In this document: positions 1 to 9,669 of the stretch, piece by piece
How positions within the stretch are numbered: position 1 is the first letter of the stretch
How the letters are laid out: each line of letters opens with the position of its first letter
Assembly (NCBI GenBank): GCA_010027235.1
Contig: RGVP01000005.1
Coordinates: 1-47,010, forward strand
Length of the DNA stretch: 47,010 nucleotides
Direction of reading: 5' to 3'
Source: a bacterium
GTDB lineage: Bacteria > Verrucomicrobiota > Verrucomicrobiia > Opitutales > Opitutaceae
Made by a program: the position numbers and the translations under genes
Notes under the pieces: generated by a model
The model's database searches: none
What the model saw: only the letters and a program-made list of their open reading frames with translations
What the model was told of the DNA's origin: nothing

Positions 1-871
1 GGGCGAGGGCGCCAGCCACAGCGTTGCCTAGCAGGGTGTAGACCTCCGGGGTCCAGTGGGTGCAATCCTTCCGGTTAAGCCCCTTGGAAATCAGAGGTTT
101 CAGCAGGGCGTGGGCGTCGATCACGTCCAAGCCTGCTTCTGCGGCGACGCGATCTGAGGTCGGATTGGTGATCTGACTGGCATCGGCGTCGGGGTTTTCA
201 AATACAGCAGTATCCTTTCCCCATGGGGTGGTGCGCACCCAGAAAATCTTTTTCGCCCCGGTTCCTTTTAGGCGGGTAAAAACCTGTCGTAGTCGTTCTT
301 CGTAACCCTTGGGATTTTTGCCGTCGTGGATCCCGAAGTTTACTACGATGTAGTCCCAATTATTGCTTCCGTTTTGGTTGAGCCAGATCTCGCCGAATTC
401 GAGGAAACGGGCGGTAGGACCGCAGTTGGCGGGGGCGCGGTGGACGTTGGCTTTGCCCTTCAAGGTTTGGCGCACGGTGGCGGTGTAGGCGCGGGAGATC
501 GAGTCGCCGATGATCAGCACGCGGGGCAGGGCGGGATCGTCTTTGACGTAGGCCCATGCGTCCTCCGCGGCGTCGTAGGGCTTGGGGCCGAACAGGTCCG
601 TAACGTAGTGGGGGAAATAAAAACCACCGAGCTGGTCCTCGAGCGTGTGTAGCCAGACTTGCTCCTCGGCGCTGGCCGCCTGCACGCGGTCCGCCCACTT
701 TTGGTAGAGGGTGGGTTTGATTTTATCCGCATACTTGTTATGCAGCTGCGCTTCGGCGGCGTTGCGCGGCTCGTGGGTGGGGGCGGTAGTCGTCGCGGCG
801 GTTTGCGCCGTGAGCACGGGCAAGAAGCTGAGCAGGGCGGTGGTAAGCAGTAAGGTCCGGGATAGTGGCAT
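1..871 (-). CDS. SGNH/GDSL-type secreted hydrolase (3' end cut by window edge)
   Basis: The reading frame is open from an ATG at 869-871 to the window edge, about 290 residues. Residues 1-22 form a signal peptide ending LTAQ. A GDSIS block places the predicted nucleophile at Ser124. A NFGIHD block lies where SGNH enzymes carry the oxyanion Asn region, and D269-C-T-H272 is the block V Asp-x-x-His pair. All catalytic blocks are therefore present, so only a few C-terminal residues should be missing. Family members deacetylate polysaccharides such as rhamnogalacturonan or xylan; the substrate here is not readable from sequence. The gene starts 10 nt after the stop of the FAD oxidoreductase gene, so the two are probably co-transcribed. 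No purine-rich ribosome binding site is visible; the start is preceded by CCCCACCCC. Confidence 0.85.
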   Translation of the reverse strand, partial: MPLSRTLLLTTALLSFLPVLTAQTAATTTAPTHEPRNAAEAQLHNKYADKIKPTLYQKWADRVQAASAEEQVWLHTLEDQLGGFYFPHYVTDLFGPKPYDAAEDAWAYVKDDPALPRVLIIGDSISRAYTATVRQTLKGKANVHRAPANCGPTARFLEFGEIWLNQNGSNNWDYIVVNFGIHDGKNPKGYEERLRQVFTRLKGTGAKKIFWVRTTPWGKDTAVFENPDADASQITNPTSDRVAAEAGLDVIDAHALLKPLISKGLNRKDCTHWTPEVYTLLGNAVAGALA

Positions 872-881
872 GGGGTGGGGT

Positions 882-2447
882 TTAGTTGGGGTTTAGTTCA
901 AGAATCTGGCCGGCGGCGCGCAGGCGCTTTTGCAGCTCGCCTATAGGGACGAGATGAACGGCGGTATCGTCGTGGCTGGCTATGGCGGCCGCGACGCCTG
1001 CGGCTTGGCCGGCGATCATGAATTGCGGCTCCATGCGAAAGGATGCGAAGCCGATGGTGGAGGCACTAATGCATACGGGCACGAGCAGGTTTTGGCATTC
1101 GCTGAAGCGCGGCAGCAAGGTGCGGTAAGGGATGTCCCATGGCTCCACGGGATGGCTGAGATAGCCCTCCATGTAGACTTCTTCGGCGACTTTCGGGAAA
1201 TAGAAAGTTTTCAGGGCGACCCATTGCACCTCGCGGATGTCGATGTTGTAGCCGGCTACCCCGATCCGGTCGAACTTGCGGGGGTTGGACATCAGGTCGT
1301 GCTGGGTGAGCACGTATTCGCCGGTCATGCGGCGGGCTTCTCGGATGTAGAGCTGGTGCGGCCAACCACCGGTGTCGGTGAACTCATCTTTGCAGAGCCC
1401 CCAAGGGGCGTATTTGGCGCGAATGCTGGCCGGCACGGAGGGATCGTTCTGCAGATAATACACCAGGCCGTGGGCCCAATCGAGGTGCTGTTGCCAGATC
1501 TCTTTGCGGCGGGCGGGCGAGCCGTCGGGGTAGTCTTGGTTCGCTCCGAGCAGATTTAGCGAGAACGGATAGCCGGCGTTGATGTCGGTTTTGCCGTTGG
1601 GCATCGGTTTTATTCCGAGGATATTTTGGACTTTTTCTCCGCCGACCTCGAAGCAGCGTCGCACCAACTCGTAGTCGTCGGGGTTGTAGCGCTCGGGGCG
1701 GGGAATGGGCAGGCGGTTTTCAGGGACGTTGGTCAGGCAGAGGCGGAAGCAGTAGCCTTGGATTTTGCCGTCACCTGCGCCGGTGGGAGCGAGGTCCTCC
1801 TCGGCCGTGATATGGGGCAGCAGGCGGCCGTCTTTCCAAGGAGAGATCGAATAATTCACCTGATGATTTCCGCGCAGAATCTCGCGGCGGCCAGCGAGGG
1901 ATTCTTGGTAGAGGGCGCGACTCTCGCGGCCTACGCGATAGGAAACCCCAGCGGCTTTCAGAAGGTCGCCCTCGTAGGTGGCATCGATGAAGACCTTGGC
2001 CGAAAAAATACGGCCGTCGGTCGACTTTATCGAGCGAATGCGGCCTTCGGTTTTGGTGATGGTTTCCAGACTCTGGCCGTATTCGACGGTGACGTTTTGT
2101 TCCTTCAGCATTGCCTTCAGGATCTCCTCGGCGACGTGCGGTTCGAAGATCCATGCGATGTTCTGGCCGTAGTGGTGCCCGACGCGGCGAAAAAACTCCA
2201 GCGAAAGACCGCCGATGCAGTTTTCTTGGCGGTCCATATCGGTGCGGCCTAGCCCGCCTGAAAGCATTCCGCCGATGTGGCGGCCGGGTTCGAGGAGCAC
2301 GACCCGCGCGCCTTGGCTCGCGGCTCCGATCGCGGCCATCGCCCCGCCGGCGGTGCCGCCGTAAACAATCACATCCACCGTTGGTGGCTCGGAGCGGCTC
2401 ACCGGGAGTATGGCAACGCAAAGGATAAGCAGAAGGGGGCGAAACAT
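882..2447 (-). CDS. Secreted FAD-dependent oxidoreductase (FAD_oxidored family)
   Basis: This 521-residue protein has a short signal peptide (residues 1-19). A dinucleotide-binding motif follows at about residues 24-50 (VIVYGGTAGGAMAAIGAA, then the acidic end of beta-2 in VVLLE) and a GGMLSGGLG loop. This is the layout of the FAD_oxidored family, often found in Verrucomicrobia and Planctomycetes glycan loci. The C-terminal part carries a second FAD contact, MIAGQAAGVAAAIA, near residue 480. The reaction in polysaccharide breakdown is not established; a sugar or uronate oxidation is only an inference. It is first in a minus-strand pair with the SGNH hydrolase. The start is preceded by TTCCACCCC rather than a Shine-Dalgarno sequence. 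Confidence 0.85.
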   Translation of the reverse strand: MFRPLLLILCVAILPVSRSEPPTVDVIVYGGTAGGAMAAIGAASQGARVVLLEPGRHIGGMLSGGLGRTDMDRQENCIGGLSLEFFRRVGHHYGQNIAWIFEPHVAEEILKAMLKEQNVTVEYGQSLETITKTEGRIRSIKSTDGRIFSAKVFIDATYEGDLLKAAGVSYRVGRESRALYQESLAGRREILRGNHQVNYSISPWKDGRLLPHITAEEDLAPTGAGDGKIQGYCFRLCLTNVPENRLPIPRPERYNPDDYELVRRCFEVGGEKVQNILGIKPMPNGKTDINAGYPFSLNLLGANQDYPDGSPARRKEIWQQHLDWAHGLVYYLQNDPSVPASIRAKYAPWGLCKDEFTDTGGWPHQLYIREARRMTGEYVLTQHDLMSNPRKFDRIGVAGYNIDIREVQWVALKTFYFPKVAEEVYMEGYLSHPVEPWDIPYRTLLPRFSECQNLLVPVCISASTIGFASFRMEPQFMIAGQAAGVAAAIASHDDTAVHLVPIGELQKRLRAAGQILELNPN

Positions 2448-2694
2448 GGGGTGGAAGGTGCGGGTGGGGTGCTGAGGAGGACTTCTGGGCGCGATGACCG
2501 CACTCAGGGTAGCCTTGAAATCGTCCGGAGGGGTGGCGGCAGAAACGGACTGACTTTTAGGTGGGGTCCTCGTTACGCAATACGCACCGGGTAGTCGTTT
2601 GCTCGGGCCTCATCGAAAAATTACGGTTCCATTCCATTACGGATCCTCCGTTCAAATGCTTGGACTTAGCTCAACAAGAAGATCAAATCGTAGT

Positions 2695-2711
2695 AATGTA
2701 ATTATTACAAT
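2695..2711. promoter_or_regulatory. Candidate operator, palindrome copy 1
   Basis: The 17 bases AATGTAATTATTACAAT form an imperfect palindrome. They match 15 of 17 positions of the reverse complement of the perfect palindrome at 14742-14758, and share the ATT.TTACA core with the half-site before lacI. Binding by the LacI-family protein encoded at 11363 is inferred. Confidence 0.5.
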
Positions 2712-2852
2712 AAGATTTTCAGAAAACCGATGAGGAACAAGTTATCTCGCGTTTAAAAAGTTATAAAGTATTGTTTAAGTATAATTTAAAATTATTTTAG
2801 TAACTTGCAAAATGGAAAATAGGCTCGGGCCTTTTTTCCACGAGATAGGTTT

Positions 2853-2905
2853 TGATGCAAAACCATGCATTGTGTTAATTTTTGCATCATTTGGTTTGAC
2901 ATTGC
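2853..2905 (+). promoter_or_regulatory. Inverted repeat with adjoining TTGACA box
   Basis: TGATGCAAAA (2853-2862) and TTTTGCATCA (2880-2889) are perfect 10-bp inverted arms 17 nt apart, with ATGCAT between them at 2865-2870. Immediately after, TTGACATTGC (2896-2905) looks like a -35 box. No convincing -10 box follows at standard spacing. GCATCAT plus TTGACATTGC recurs at 14934-14959 before the other beta-strand-repeat gene. Confidence 0.5.
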
Positions 2906-3067
2906 GGGCTAATTTGACGATTCATTACCACGTTTAGCCTCAAACTAAATCCCCCTAACGCTCACCCCAACCCGTAGGATACCTGCGGCAGCAATGTCGT
3001 TTCACTCTTCGTGATTTGCACTCGTTCTGCCTTGGGAAGATCCCCGCCTATTTAAACCCCCCTACCC

Positions 3068-6000
3068 ATGAACACATTGCTCGGTTTCAAGCCAACGACC
3101 GCTTGGCGTTTTCTTCGCGAGTCCCTGAATGACTCCCTGCATAATTCCTCGCGCGTCATCGGCGCGGCCTTTTTCGTCCTTGGTCTGACCAAGGCGATGG
3201 CGGCGAGTTCCTTCATTGCCGACTACACCACCTTCACGGTTGGCGGATTGGCCACGCAAAACAGTTGGGCGCAGGTTGCTGGTAGTAACACGGCTACCCC
3301 GATCCAAGTGATCGCGGCGGCCTCGCCGGTTCCTCAGTCCATCAAGGTCAAAGGCGTGGCTAGCGCCGCCCAAGCCTACCGCAACCTGCCCACCGAATTT
3401 AATCCTGTTGGGGCTACCACTACCTCCACGTTTTATTACGTCATCGAAAACTTCCGGGTGATTCAGGCCTATCTTTCTTCGTCAAACTCTGGTTCCGGCG
3501 TGTGCGCATTGACGACCACCGCGGGAGGAACCGGCACTTATTTATCGCGTCTATATGTTCGTCGCTTTGGTGGAATTCTGTCGAATACGACGTCTTTCGA
3601 TCTCGGGCTTAACCCAGCCGGTGCTGGCATTGTCTACGGCACCACGGCTCTTACTCTTAATACTTCCTACAGGATCGTGGTCGAGTATACCGCCAATCCG
3701 ACCGGGACTTTGGATGTTGTTAAGGTCTATGTGAATCCGGTCGGGTTAAATCCAGCCAACTGGACGGCTGAAATCAGCCAGACCATCGCCACTGATCCGA
3801 CCTCTAGCCTTAAATCCTTTGTTTGGACTCCGGGAGCTGTTTCCCAGAGCACCATTAATGAATTTACAGTGAGCAAACTGTTGGTGGGCGATACGCCTGC
3901 CGATGTCTTGCCGCCCGGTGCACCGGTCGTGGCCGCGGCCACCAATGTTGGCTCGGGTGGCTTTACGGCCAACTGGACGGCTGCTACGGGGGCTACCGGC
4001 TATAATCTTGATGTATCGACCGATGCGACCTTCGCGACTTTTGTCACGGGCTACAACAACCTCGATGTTGGCAATGTGACCGCCTCGGCGGTTACCGGGA
4101 CTTTCGATCCGGGCCAGACGCTTTATTATCGGGTTCGGGCCCGCAACACGGTCAGTGCTTCGGATAATTCTGGGGTGCAAAATCTTCAACTGCCCGGCGT
4201 CGCCACGTCGGTGGTTTACAACAACAGCTCCACCACCGGCACGGCGGATTGGGCGGTGACTGACGGTTGGGATGCGCTACCGGCCAGTAACGCTAAATCC
4301 ACCGTTAATTTCATCGGTGCTTTGTCTGGCGGGCTTTTGGTCAACAATACAGCCGCCTACACGGTCAACACTTTGAACCTCGCCACCACCGGCACTGGTC
4401 CGCTCGCGGTCTCTGGCGGCTTGCTCACTTTCGCTACCAATACCGCGCCGGCTACTCCGGTCGCCCCGACCGTAGGCTTCAGCACGGCGGCCGCCGTCTC
4501 CGTCACCGTCGCCAATCCCTTGACGCTCGGTAGCGACACCACCTTTTCCCGCGCCTCCACCGCAGGCACCGTATCGATCGATGGCGTGATCGGCGGCAGT
4601 GGCGCCTTTATCAAAACTGGCACCGGCAATATCACGATTTCAGGTGTATCGAACACTTTCAGCGGCGGGGTAAAAATCAATGATAACGAGGTCCGCGTGA
4701 ATACGATCAGCGGCTCGCTCGGCACCGGCAACATTACCCTCGGCAGCGGCACGACCTCTGGCTTGTTGCGCTGGGGCGACTCCTTCACCACGACCACCGA
4801 ATCAACCAGCAAGACGATCACCCTGGCTGGCGCCACCGGCGGCGGCACTATCGACGTGCGCAACGCCAACGAGCTCACCCTCAATGGTGCGATCGACACC
4901 GGCAGCGACGCTAGCAGTCGCGCCCTGCAGTTCACGGGCAACGGGTATTATGCGACTACCGGCTATTCTGTCGTGGTCAATGGCCTGATCAGCGGTAACG
5001 CCCGTGTGCGTATCAACGGTAGCGGAGACCGCTCCGTTGTTCTTGCCAATGTGAACAATACGTTCACCGGCGGAGTCACGCTGGATGGAAACATCACCGG
5101 TAAGTCTTATAAAACTTACGTCACAAAGATCGGTAACACAGGCGAACCCAGCCCGCTCGGCACTGCTGGCACGATCAACTTTGGCACCAACAACACCGGT
5201 GGTGCCTTTAACTTCCTCGTCTGGACCAACAGCGTTAACGAGACGACCAACAAGGTCATCAACCTCGCCGGCACGACCAACGGCGCCTTGGTTAATAACA
5301 AGGGCACCGCGCTGTTGAAGTTCACCTCCGCACTCACCGCCACCGGTAGCGGCATCAAGACACTCTATGCCGACCAGGATTCTGCCTTGGGTTCTACCGA
5401 ATTCGCGGGCAGTATTCCCGACAGCGCTGCTGGGGCCACCTTGCTCAATAAAAACGGTCTGGGCACCCTGATCCTTTCGGCCGCAAATACCTTCACCGGT
5501 GGCACCACCATCAAGGGTGGCACGCTCCAACTCGGGCACGCCTCGGCCTTGGCCAGCAGCGGTAACGTCGCCTTCACTTCCAACGGCGTGGGCACTGGCG
5601 CCATCAAACTAGCCTATTCCGGTAGCGGACCCAACCTCGGCAACCTGCAAGTCCAGCGCAACGCCACGATCGATCTCGGCACCACCTCCGGTGCCGCCAT
5701 CACCTTCGCGACCGCCACCGGTTGGACCTCCGGGACGAAGCTTACCGTTGCCAATAGCTCCAAGGGTAAACTCTACATTCTCGACGCCACTGGTCTTGAT
5801 CTAACCCAGATCGTTTCTGCTGACACGCCACCCATCGCCGCCACGCGTGATCCGGTGACTGGTTTGATCAGCTTCGGTCAGGCCGACACCACCGCGCCGG
5901 TCATCACTCTGGTCGGCGCTTCCTCGGTCAGCGTGAATTGGGGCTCGTCTTACGCCGATGCCGGCGCCACCGCGACGGACAACGTTGATGGCGCGGTTAA

Positions 6001-6466
6001 CGTCATCACCAGCGGCTCGGTGAACACCGCCAAGCCCGGTGTCTATACTCTGACTTACAACGTCAGCGACGCGGCCGGCAACGCCGCCACGGCGGTCACC
6101 CGCACGGTTACAGTAACCATCGCGAATGCCACTACGGCTGACTCCGCCGGTTATTCGCCCCTGATGAAGTATGCGTTTGGTGCGAACAGCCCTACCGACA
6201 CCATTCAGGTGCCCGTCACTAGCAGCACTGCCAGCACCCTTGCCATCACTGCCGTGGTTCGCACCAATGATTCCGCGGTCACGGTCACGGGTGAGGCCGT
6301 TACCGATCTCGTCGCTGGCACCTGGGGAACGGGTGGAACTGTAACCGTGAGCAACGCCGCCGATCAGACCAACCTACCGGCTAACTCGGTGCGCCGTGTT
6401 TTCACGGTGGATACGACGGGTGCAGCCAAGAAGTTCCTTCGACTCAAGGTCGTGGGAACTTTCTAA
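3068..6466 (+). CDS. Secreted autotransporter-associated beta-strand repeat surface protein
   Basis: The 1132-residue protein has a long-n-region signal peptide (residues 1-46, ending KAMAAS). An N-terminal beta-sandwich-like region (about 50-280) is followed by a fibronectin-type-III-like domain (about 280-375). Repeated Gly/Thr/Asn-rich beta-strand units then run to about residue 900; the clearest autotransporter-associated repeat is around 800-825 (LSAANTFTGGTTIKGGTL). An Ig-like DUF5011 domain lies at about 940-1020 (PVITLVG, YADAGATATDNVDG, VNTAKPGVYTLTYNVSDAAGN). The last 110 residues resemble the C-terminal module of other proteins here (PLMKYAFGANSP, ending KKFLRLKV) but lack its DPDGDG loop. 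There is no beta-barrel domain, so it is not a classical autotransporter. The likely role is cell-surface or extracellular glycan contact; no catalytic domain is visible. The start is preceded by CCCCCCTACCC. Confidence 0.85.
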   Translation: MNTLLGFKPTTAWRFLRESLNDSLHNSSRVIGAAFFVLGLTKAMAASSFIADYTTFTVGGLATQNSWAQVAGSNTATPIQVIAAASPVPQSIKVKGVASAAQAYRNLPTEFNPVGATTTSTFYYVIENFRVIQAYLSSSNSGSGVCALTTTAGGTGTYLSRLYVRRFGGILSNTTSFDLGLNPAGAGIVYGTTALTLNTSYRIVVEYTANPTGTLDVVKVYVNPVGLNPANWTAEISQTIATDPTSSLKSFVWTPGAVSQSTINEFTVSKLLVGDTPADVLPPGAPVVAAATNVGSGGFTANWTAATGATGYNLDVSTDATFATFVTGYNNLDVGNVTASAVTGTFDPGQTLYYRVRARNTVSASDNSGVQNLQLPGVATSVVYNNSSTTGTADWAVTDGWDALPASNAKSTVNFIGALSGGLLVNNTAAYTVNTLNLATTGTGPLAVSGGLLTFATNTAPATPVAPTVGFSTAAAVSVTVANPLTLGSDTTFSRASTAGTVSIDGVIGGSGAFIKTGTGNITISGVSNTFSGGVKINDNEVRVNTISGSLGTGNITLGSGTTSGLLRWGDSFTTTTESTSKTITLAGATGGGTIDVRNANELTLNGAIDTGSDASSRALQFTGNGYYATTGYSVVVNGLISGNARVRINGSGDRSVVLANVNNTFTGGVTLDGNITGKSYKTYVTKIGNTGEPSPLGTAGTINFGTNNTGGAFNFLVWTNSVNETTNKVINLAGTTNGALVNNKGTALLKFTSALTATGSGIKTLYADQDSALGSTEFAGSIPDSAAGATLLNKNGLGTLILSAANTFTGGTTIKGGTLQLGHASALASSGNVAFTSNGVGTGAIKLAYSGSGPNLGNLQVQRNATIDLGTTSGAAITFATATGWTSGTKLTVANSSKGKLYILDATGLDLTQIVSADTPPIAATRDPVTGLISFGQADTTAPVITLVGASSVSVNWGSSYADAGATATDNVDGAVNVITSGSVNTAKPGVYTLTYNVSDAAGNAATAVTRTVTVTIANATTADSAGYSPLMKYAFGANSPTDTIQVPVTSSTASTLAITAVVRTNDSAVTVTGEAVTDLVAGTWGTGGTVTVSNAADQTNLPANSVRRVFTVDTTGAAKKFLRLKVVGTF

Positions 6467-6494
6467 AAATAACTTATAACCAAAAATACCCGCG

Positions 6495-6527
6495 AAAAAG
6501 GCGGGCCCAATCGGGCCCGCCTTTTTT
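6495..6527 (+). terminator. Intrinsic terminator after the surface-protein gene
   Basis: Perfect arms AAAAAGGCGGGCCC (6495-6508) and GGGCCCGCCTTTTTT (from 6513) close a 4-nt AATC loop and end in a T run. The matching A run on the left makes it potentially bidirectional, so it may also serve the convergent GH2 gene that ends at 6568. Confidence 0.9.
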
Positions 6528-6567
6528 GTTTTCGTGGCCAAACTCGATGGTCCGAGCCCAGTTTAGT

Positions 6568-9500
6568 CTAGACGACTTGGTCTAGCCCGAGGAGGCGGCG
6601 GGCGAGGATTGCACTGGTCGGGGTGGTCTCGGCGGTGGCCCCCAGCTCAAGCTGGCATACGCGCCAAACGCCTAGGCCATCCTGACGTTCAACCACGGCG
6701 GGGGTGTAGGCCCACGGGCGCAGCCAACCTCCGTCGCCGCTTTGGACGATGGGGGTCCAAGCAGTGCCTTCCAATACGGTGAGTAAGAGCGGTGAAGCGT
6801 GCCCGAGTGCGTCGAAATGCCAGAACTTAAAGTCCCGCGGCTCCAGGCCGGTCAGCAATGGATGGCCAGTGCGGCCGGATGCGAAATGGCGCGGGCCCAT
6901 ACCGGCTTTGCGCACCATCAGGCTGGCGCCGCCGATATCATAAGCGCCCGGGGCGAGTTTCACGAACAAAGCGGTCGCACCGTTTTTCACGGCGGCATCG
7001 ATCTCGGGCCGGCGGCTCTCGTAGGCCTCGTGGCTCGCCAGCAGGATCACCGGGTTTTTTTCCGAGGTCTGATTTTGGGCGGTCAGGCCGATTTTAGCGA
7101 CCAGCAGGCTGGTTTCCACGGAGGTTTCTGGAACGCAGAGGCACTCGGCACCGGTTGCGATGGCCGGGAATACGTCCACGGAAATCTCATTCTCATGCAG
7201 GGCGACACCATCGGCCGAGACGAGCGTGGCCGCGACTTCCAGGCGGCCCCGACGAGAGGTAGCGGGGAGCTTAATCTCGATGATGCCCTGGCCGCGCGGG
7301 GCGCAGGCCGCGATCTGGGCCGCGATCTCGCCGTGGGCGATGATTTCGCCTTCGAAGCCGACCTCATACACCACGCGGGCGCCGGTGGTCGCGAAAGCGT
7401 GGTCGTTGCACACCCATACCTCGACCGAAAGGGTTTCGCGGGACCAGGCCTGCAAGCGGTCGCAGCGTAGGTTGACGGCCAGCGGCGTGAGCGCGTCGCG
7501 ATAGGCGAACCAAGCTTTCTTAGGCACGCGATCCACGTCCATGAGGGTCTTCATCCAGCCGGCGGGCCAAGCGTCGATGAACAGGTGGATGGCGAAGGTG
7601 TTCATATCCGCCTTGCGGCGGTAGGCCTCGGTCATCAAGCGGACGATCCACGTTTGGTGGTCCTGGCTGGCCTCGATCCACTCTCGGGCGCTGGCGGGAG
7701 TGTCATACCAGAGGAAATGGAAGTTCCAGCTCTGGCTTTCGGAGATCACCGCTGGAGTCCAGGGGGCCTCGGGGGAAGCGGGCTTCCAGCTGGCGGGGTA
7801 ATATTTCTGCATTACCGCATAGGAATCTAGGCCTTCGGCGCCGAACTCGCCGCAACCGTAATGCCAGCCTGGTTTGACCGGCAGCCAAGCGCCGTTGTGC
7901 AGGGCGCCTAGGTCCACGCCGTGGCCGATATACCAACCGCAGTAGCAATGGTTGTCCGGCATGCCTTGGGTGGAAGGAGGATCGTAATCGCCGTCCACGC
8001 ACTTGATCACGCGCTCGGGGTTTTCCTGACGGACTACTTCCGAGCACAGCAGAAACATGCGCTCCAGCTCCGGCCGCAGCATGAAGCGGTGGGGCTGGCT
8101 GGCGGCGGCGGGCCTGGGTTCGTTAATGTAGGAGACGAGAATGCTGCTCGGGTGGGCGCGCACGTGACGCTCCATCCGGGCGGCTTGGCGGGTGATCTCA
8201 ATCAACTGGTTACGGCGCGCGCTAGCGAACATGGGCATGTCTGTTTGCAGCAGCAGGCCGAGGCGATCGCACCATTGGTAGACCTCTTTGTGCACCGGAC
8301 GCTGGGTCAGGCGCAGGAAGTTCATGTTGGTCAGCTTGGCGAGCAGGATGTCGTCGCGCAGTTGGTCGAAATTGCCGAGCATGATGCACCTTTCCAGGTG
8401 CCCCATCGTGTTGGCGCCGCGCAGACGGATCTCGCGGCCGTTCAGGTAGAATTTGCCTTTAGGCGTGGAGTGCTCGTCCTGTGTGAAAGTCCGCATCCCA
8501 AAGGGGCAGGCGGCGGCATCCAACAAATGACCGTCGGGCGTGACTACTTTTACTTGGGCCTGATAAAGCCAAGGCGTGTCCAAATCCCAAATACGGGCTT
8601 GGGGCATGGGTAAGCGGACGGACACGAAGCTTACGCCCGGACCCATCAAGCCGGGAATGTCGGCGGCGTGGTCGCCGTCGAGGTCACCGAAGCCGCGCTC
8701 AGTCCGGGCGTGGGGGCGGTGGACGTGGTCGCGATGCAGGGTCGCGGGGAAGTTCAGGCCGAAGACCGATACCAGAAAGCGGGCGTCCTCGTTCGGCGTA
8801 GGGCCGAGATTTTCCACCTCGAAGCGCAGCTCTGCCTCTGCCTCGGCCGGAAGGGGGCGCACCCATAGGTCGGTGATGGCGAGGCGGGAACGGCCTTCGA
8901 AATGCACGGTGTTGTAGATGCCCATGCCGGCCGGGCAATGGTGCCAGCCCCGCGCGGGGTCGTCGTAGCCGAGGCCGGTGGCGGCGTAGATCTTGTCGCC
9001 ATTGATCGCGTCGCCTTCCTTGTGGCTGCCGAGCATGGTGTAGTCGTTCTCGACTCGCACGAGCAGGACGTTGCCAGTTTGCCGGGCGACGCCGGTGCAG
9101 TTAAATTCGAACTCGTCGAAAAAGCCTTCGTGCCGGCCCACACAGGCCCCGTTCAGGTAGGCTTCGCACTTGTAGTCTACCCCGCGGAAACGCAACACAA
9201 TGACCTCTTTCGCAAATAACACTGCGGGCAGATCGAACTCCACCCGATACAGGGTATAGGCTTTGCCCAAGGGTGGGCCGTAATGCGGGATCGTCACGGT
9301 AGTCCAGTCTCCGGCGCCCCCGGTGAGGGCGTGAAAATCAGCGCGGTCCTCGGGACGCTCAATGCGCCACGAGAAGGTTTTTAATTCAAAACGCTCACGC
9401 GTCGTCGGTAGTGACGGGGCAAAGTCGCCCAAAAACTCAGCGTGCCGGGCGCGCGACTGGGCCAAAGCCTCGGACAACTCCGCTGCCGTGTTTAGTTTTG

Positions 9501-9660
9501 CCGCACGGGGTCGGGCTTCGCGGGTCGGTCCGGGGGTGAGGGGCAGGGTGATATCGGGCGCCGCCGCGCGGGCCGCTTCCGTAAGACCGGGACGGGCGTG
9601 GATGGTGACGGCGGTGGCAATTTCGGCGAAATAATCGAGCTCGGCAGATACCTTTTTCAT
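6568..9660 (-). CDS. Cytosolic glycoside hydrolase family 2 enzyme
   Basis: This 1030-residue protein has no signal peptide. An N-terminal jelly-roll sugar-binding domain (about 115-265; LRFRGVDYKCEAYLNG) precedes an immunoglobulin-like domain (265-395) and a TIM barrel starting at KGKFYLNGREIRLRGAN. E514 in SYINEP is the predicted acid/base, and E605 in YGCGEFGAEG the predicted nucleophile, compare SEYGAE of beta-glucuronidases. The C-terminal part (about 880-1030) looks like the glutamine-amidotransferase-like fold seen in some beta-galactosidases. The start lies 9 nt after the stop of the transporter gene, with AGGA overlapping that stop as a ribosome binding site. Import followed by intracellular cleavage of a galactoside or glucuronide is inferred; the exact sugar is unknown. 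Confidence 0.88.
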   Translation of the reverse strand: MKKVSAELDYFAEIATAVTIHARPGLTEAARAAAPDITLPLTPGPTREARPRAAKLNTAAELSEALAQSRARHAEFLGDFAPSLPTTRERFELKTFSWRIERPEDRADFHALTGGAGDWTTVTIPHYGPPLGKAYTLYRVEFDLPAVLFAKEVIVLRFRGVDYKCEAYLNGACVGRHEGFFDEFEFNCTGVARQTGNVLLVRVENDYTMLGSHKEGDAINGDKIYAATGLGYDDPARGWHHCPAGMGIYNTVHFEGRSRLAITDLWVRPLPAEAEAELRFEVENLGPTPNEDARFLVSVFGLNFPATLHRDHVHRPHARTERGFGDLDGDHAADIPGLMGPGVSFVSVRLPMPQARIWDLDTPWLYQAQVKVVTPDGHLLDAAACPFGMRTFTQDEHSTPKGKFYLNGREIRLRGANTMGHLERCIMLGNFDQLRDDILLAKLTNMNFLRLTQRPVHKEVYQWCDRLGLLLQTDMPMFASARRNQLIEITRQAARMERHVRAHPSSILVSYINEPRPAAASQPHRFMLRPELERMFLLCSEVVRQENPERVIKCVDGDYDPPSTQGMPDNHCYCGWYIGHGVDLGALHNGAWLPVKPGWHYGCGEFGAEGLDSYAVMQKYYPASWKPASPEAPWTPAVISESQSWNFHFLWYDTPASAREWIEASQDHQTWIVRLMTEAYRRKADMNTFAIHLFIDAWPAGWMKTLMDVDRVPKKAWFAYRDALTPLAVNLRCDRLQAWSRETLSVEVWVCNDHAFATTGARVVYEVGFEGEIIAHGEIAAQIAACAPRGQGIIEIKLPATSRRGRLEVAATLVSADGVALHENEISVDVFPAIATGAECLCVPETSVETSLLVAKIGLTAQNQTSEKNPVILLASHEAYESRRPEIDAAVKNGATALFVKLAPGAYDIGGASLMVRKAGMGPRHFASGRTGHPLLTGLEPRDFKFWHFDALGHASPLLLTVLEGTAWTPIVQSGDGGWLRPWAYTPAVVERQDGLGVWRVCQLELGATAETTPTSAILARRLLGLDQVV

Positions 9661-9669
9661 GAAAAAATC

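Larger units (their letters stand above)
2448..3067. other. 620-bp divergent regulatory region, AT-rich core
   Basis: No gene is supported here. The region separates the minus-strand FAD oxidoreductase from the plus-strand surface-protein gene. About 2690-2890 is far richer in A+T than the rest of the window. It holds a 17-bp near-palindrome (2695-2711), a 10-bp inverted repeat (2853-2862 and 2880-2889) and a TTGACA at 2896-2901. A C-rich tract directly precedes the ATG at 3068. Confidence 0.7.

Noticed and set aside
3068-6466. Classical type V autotransporter
   Set aside because: Repeat name aside, neither beta-strand-repeat protein ends in a beta-barrel translocator.
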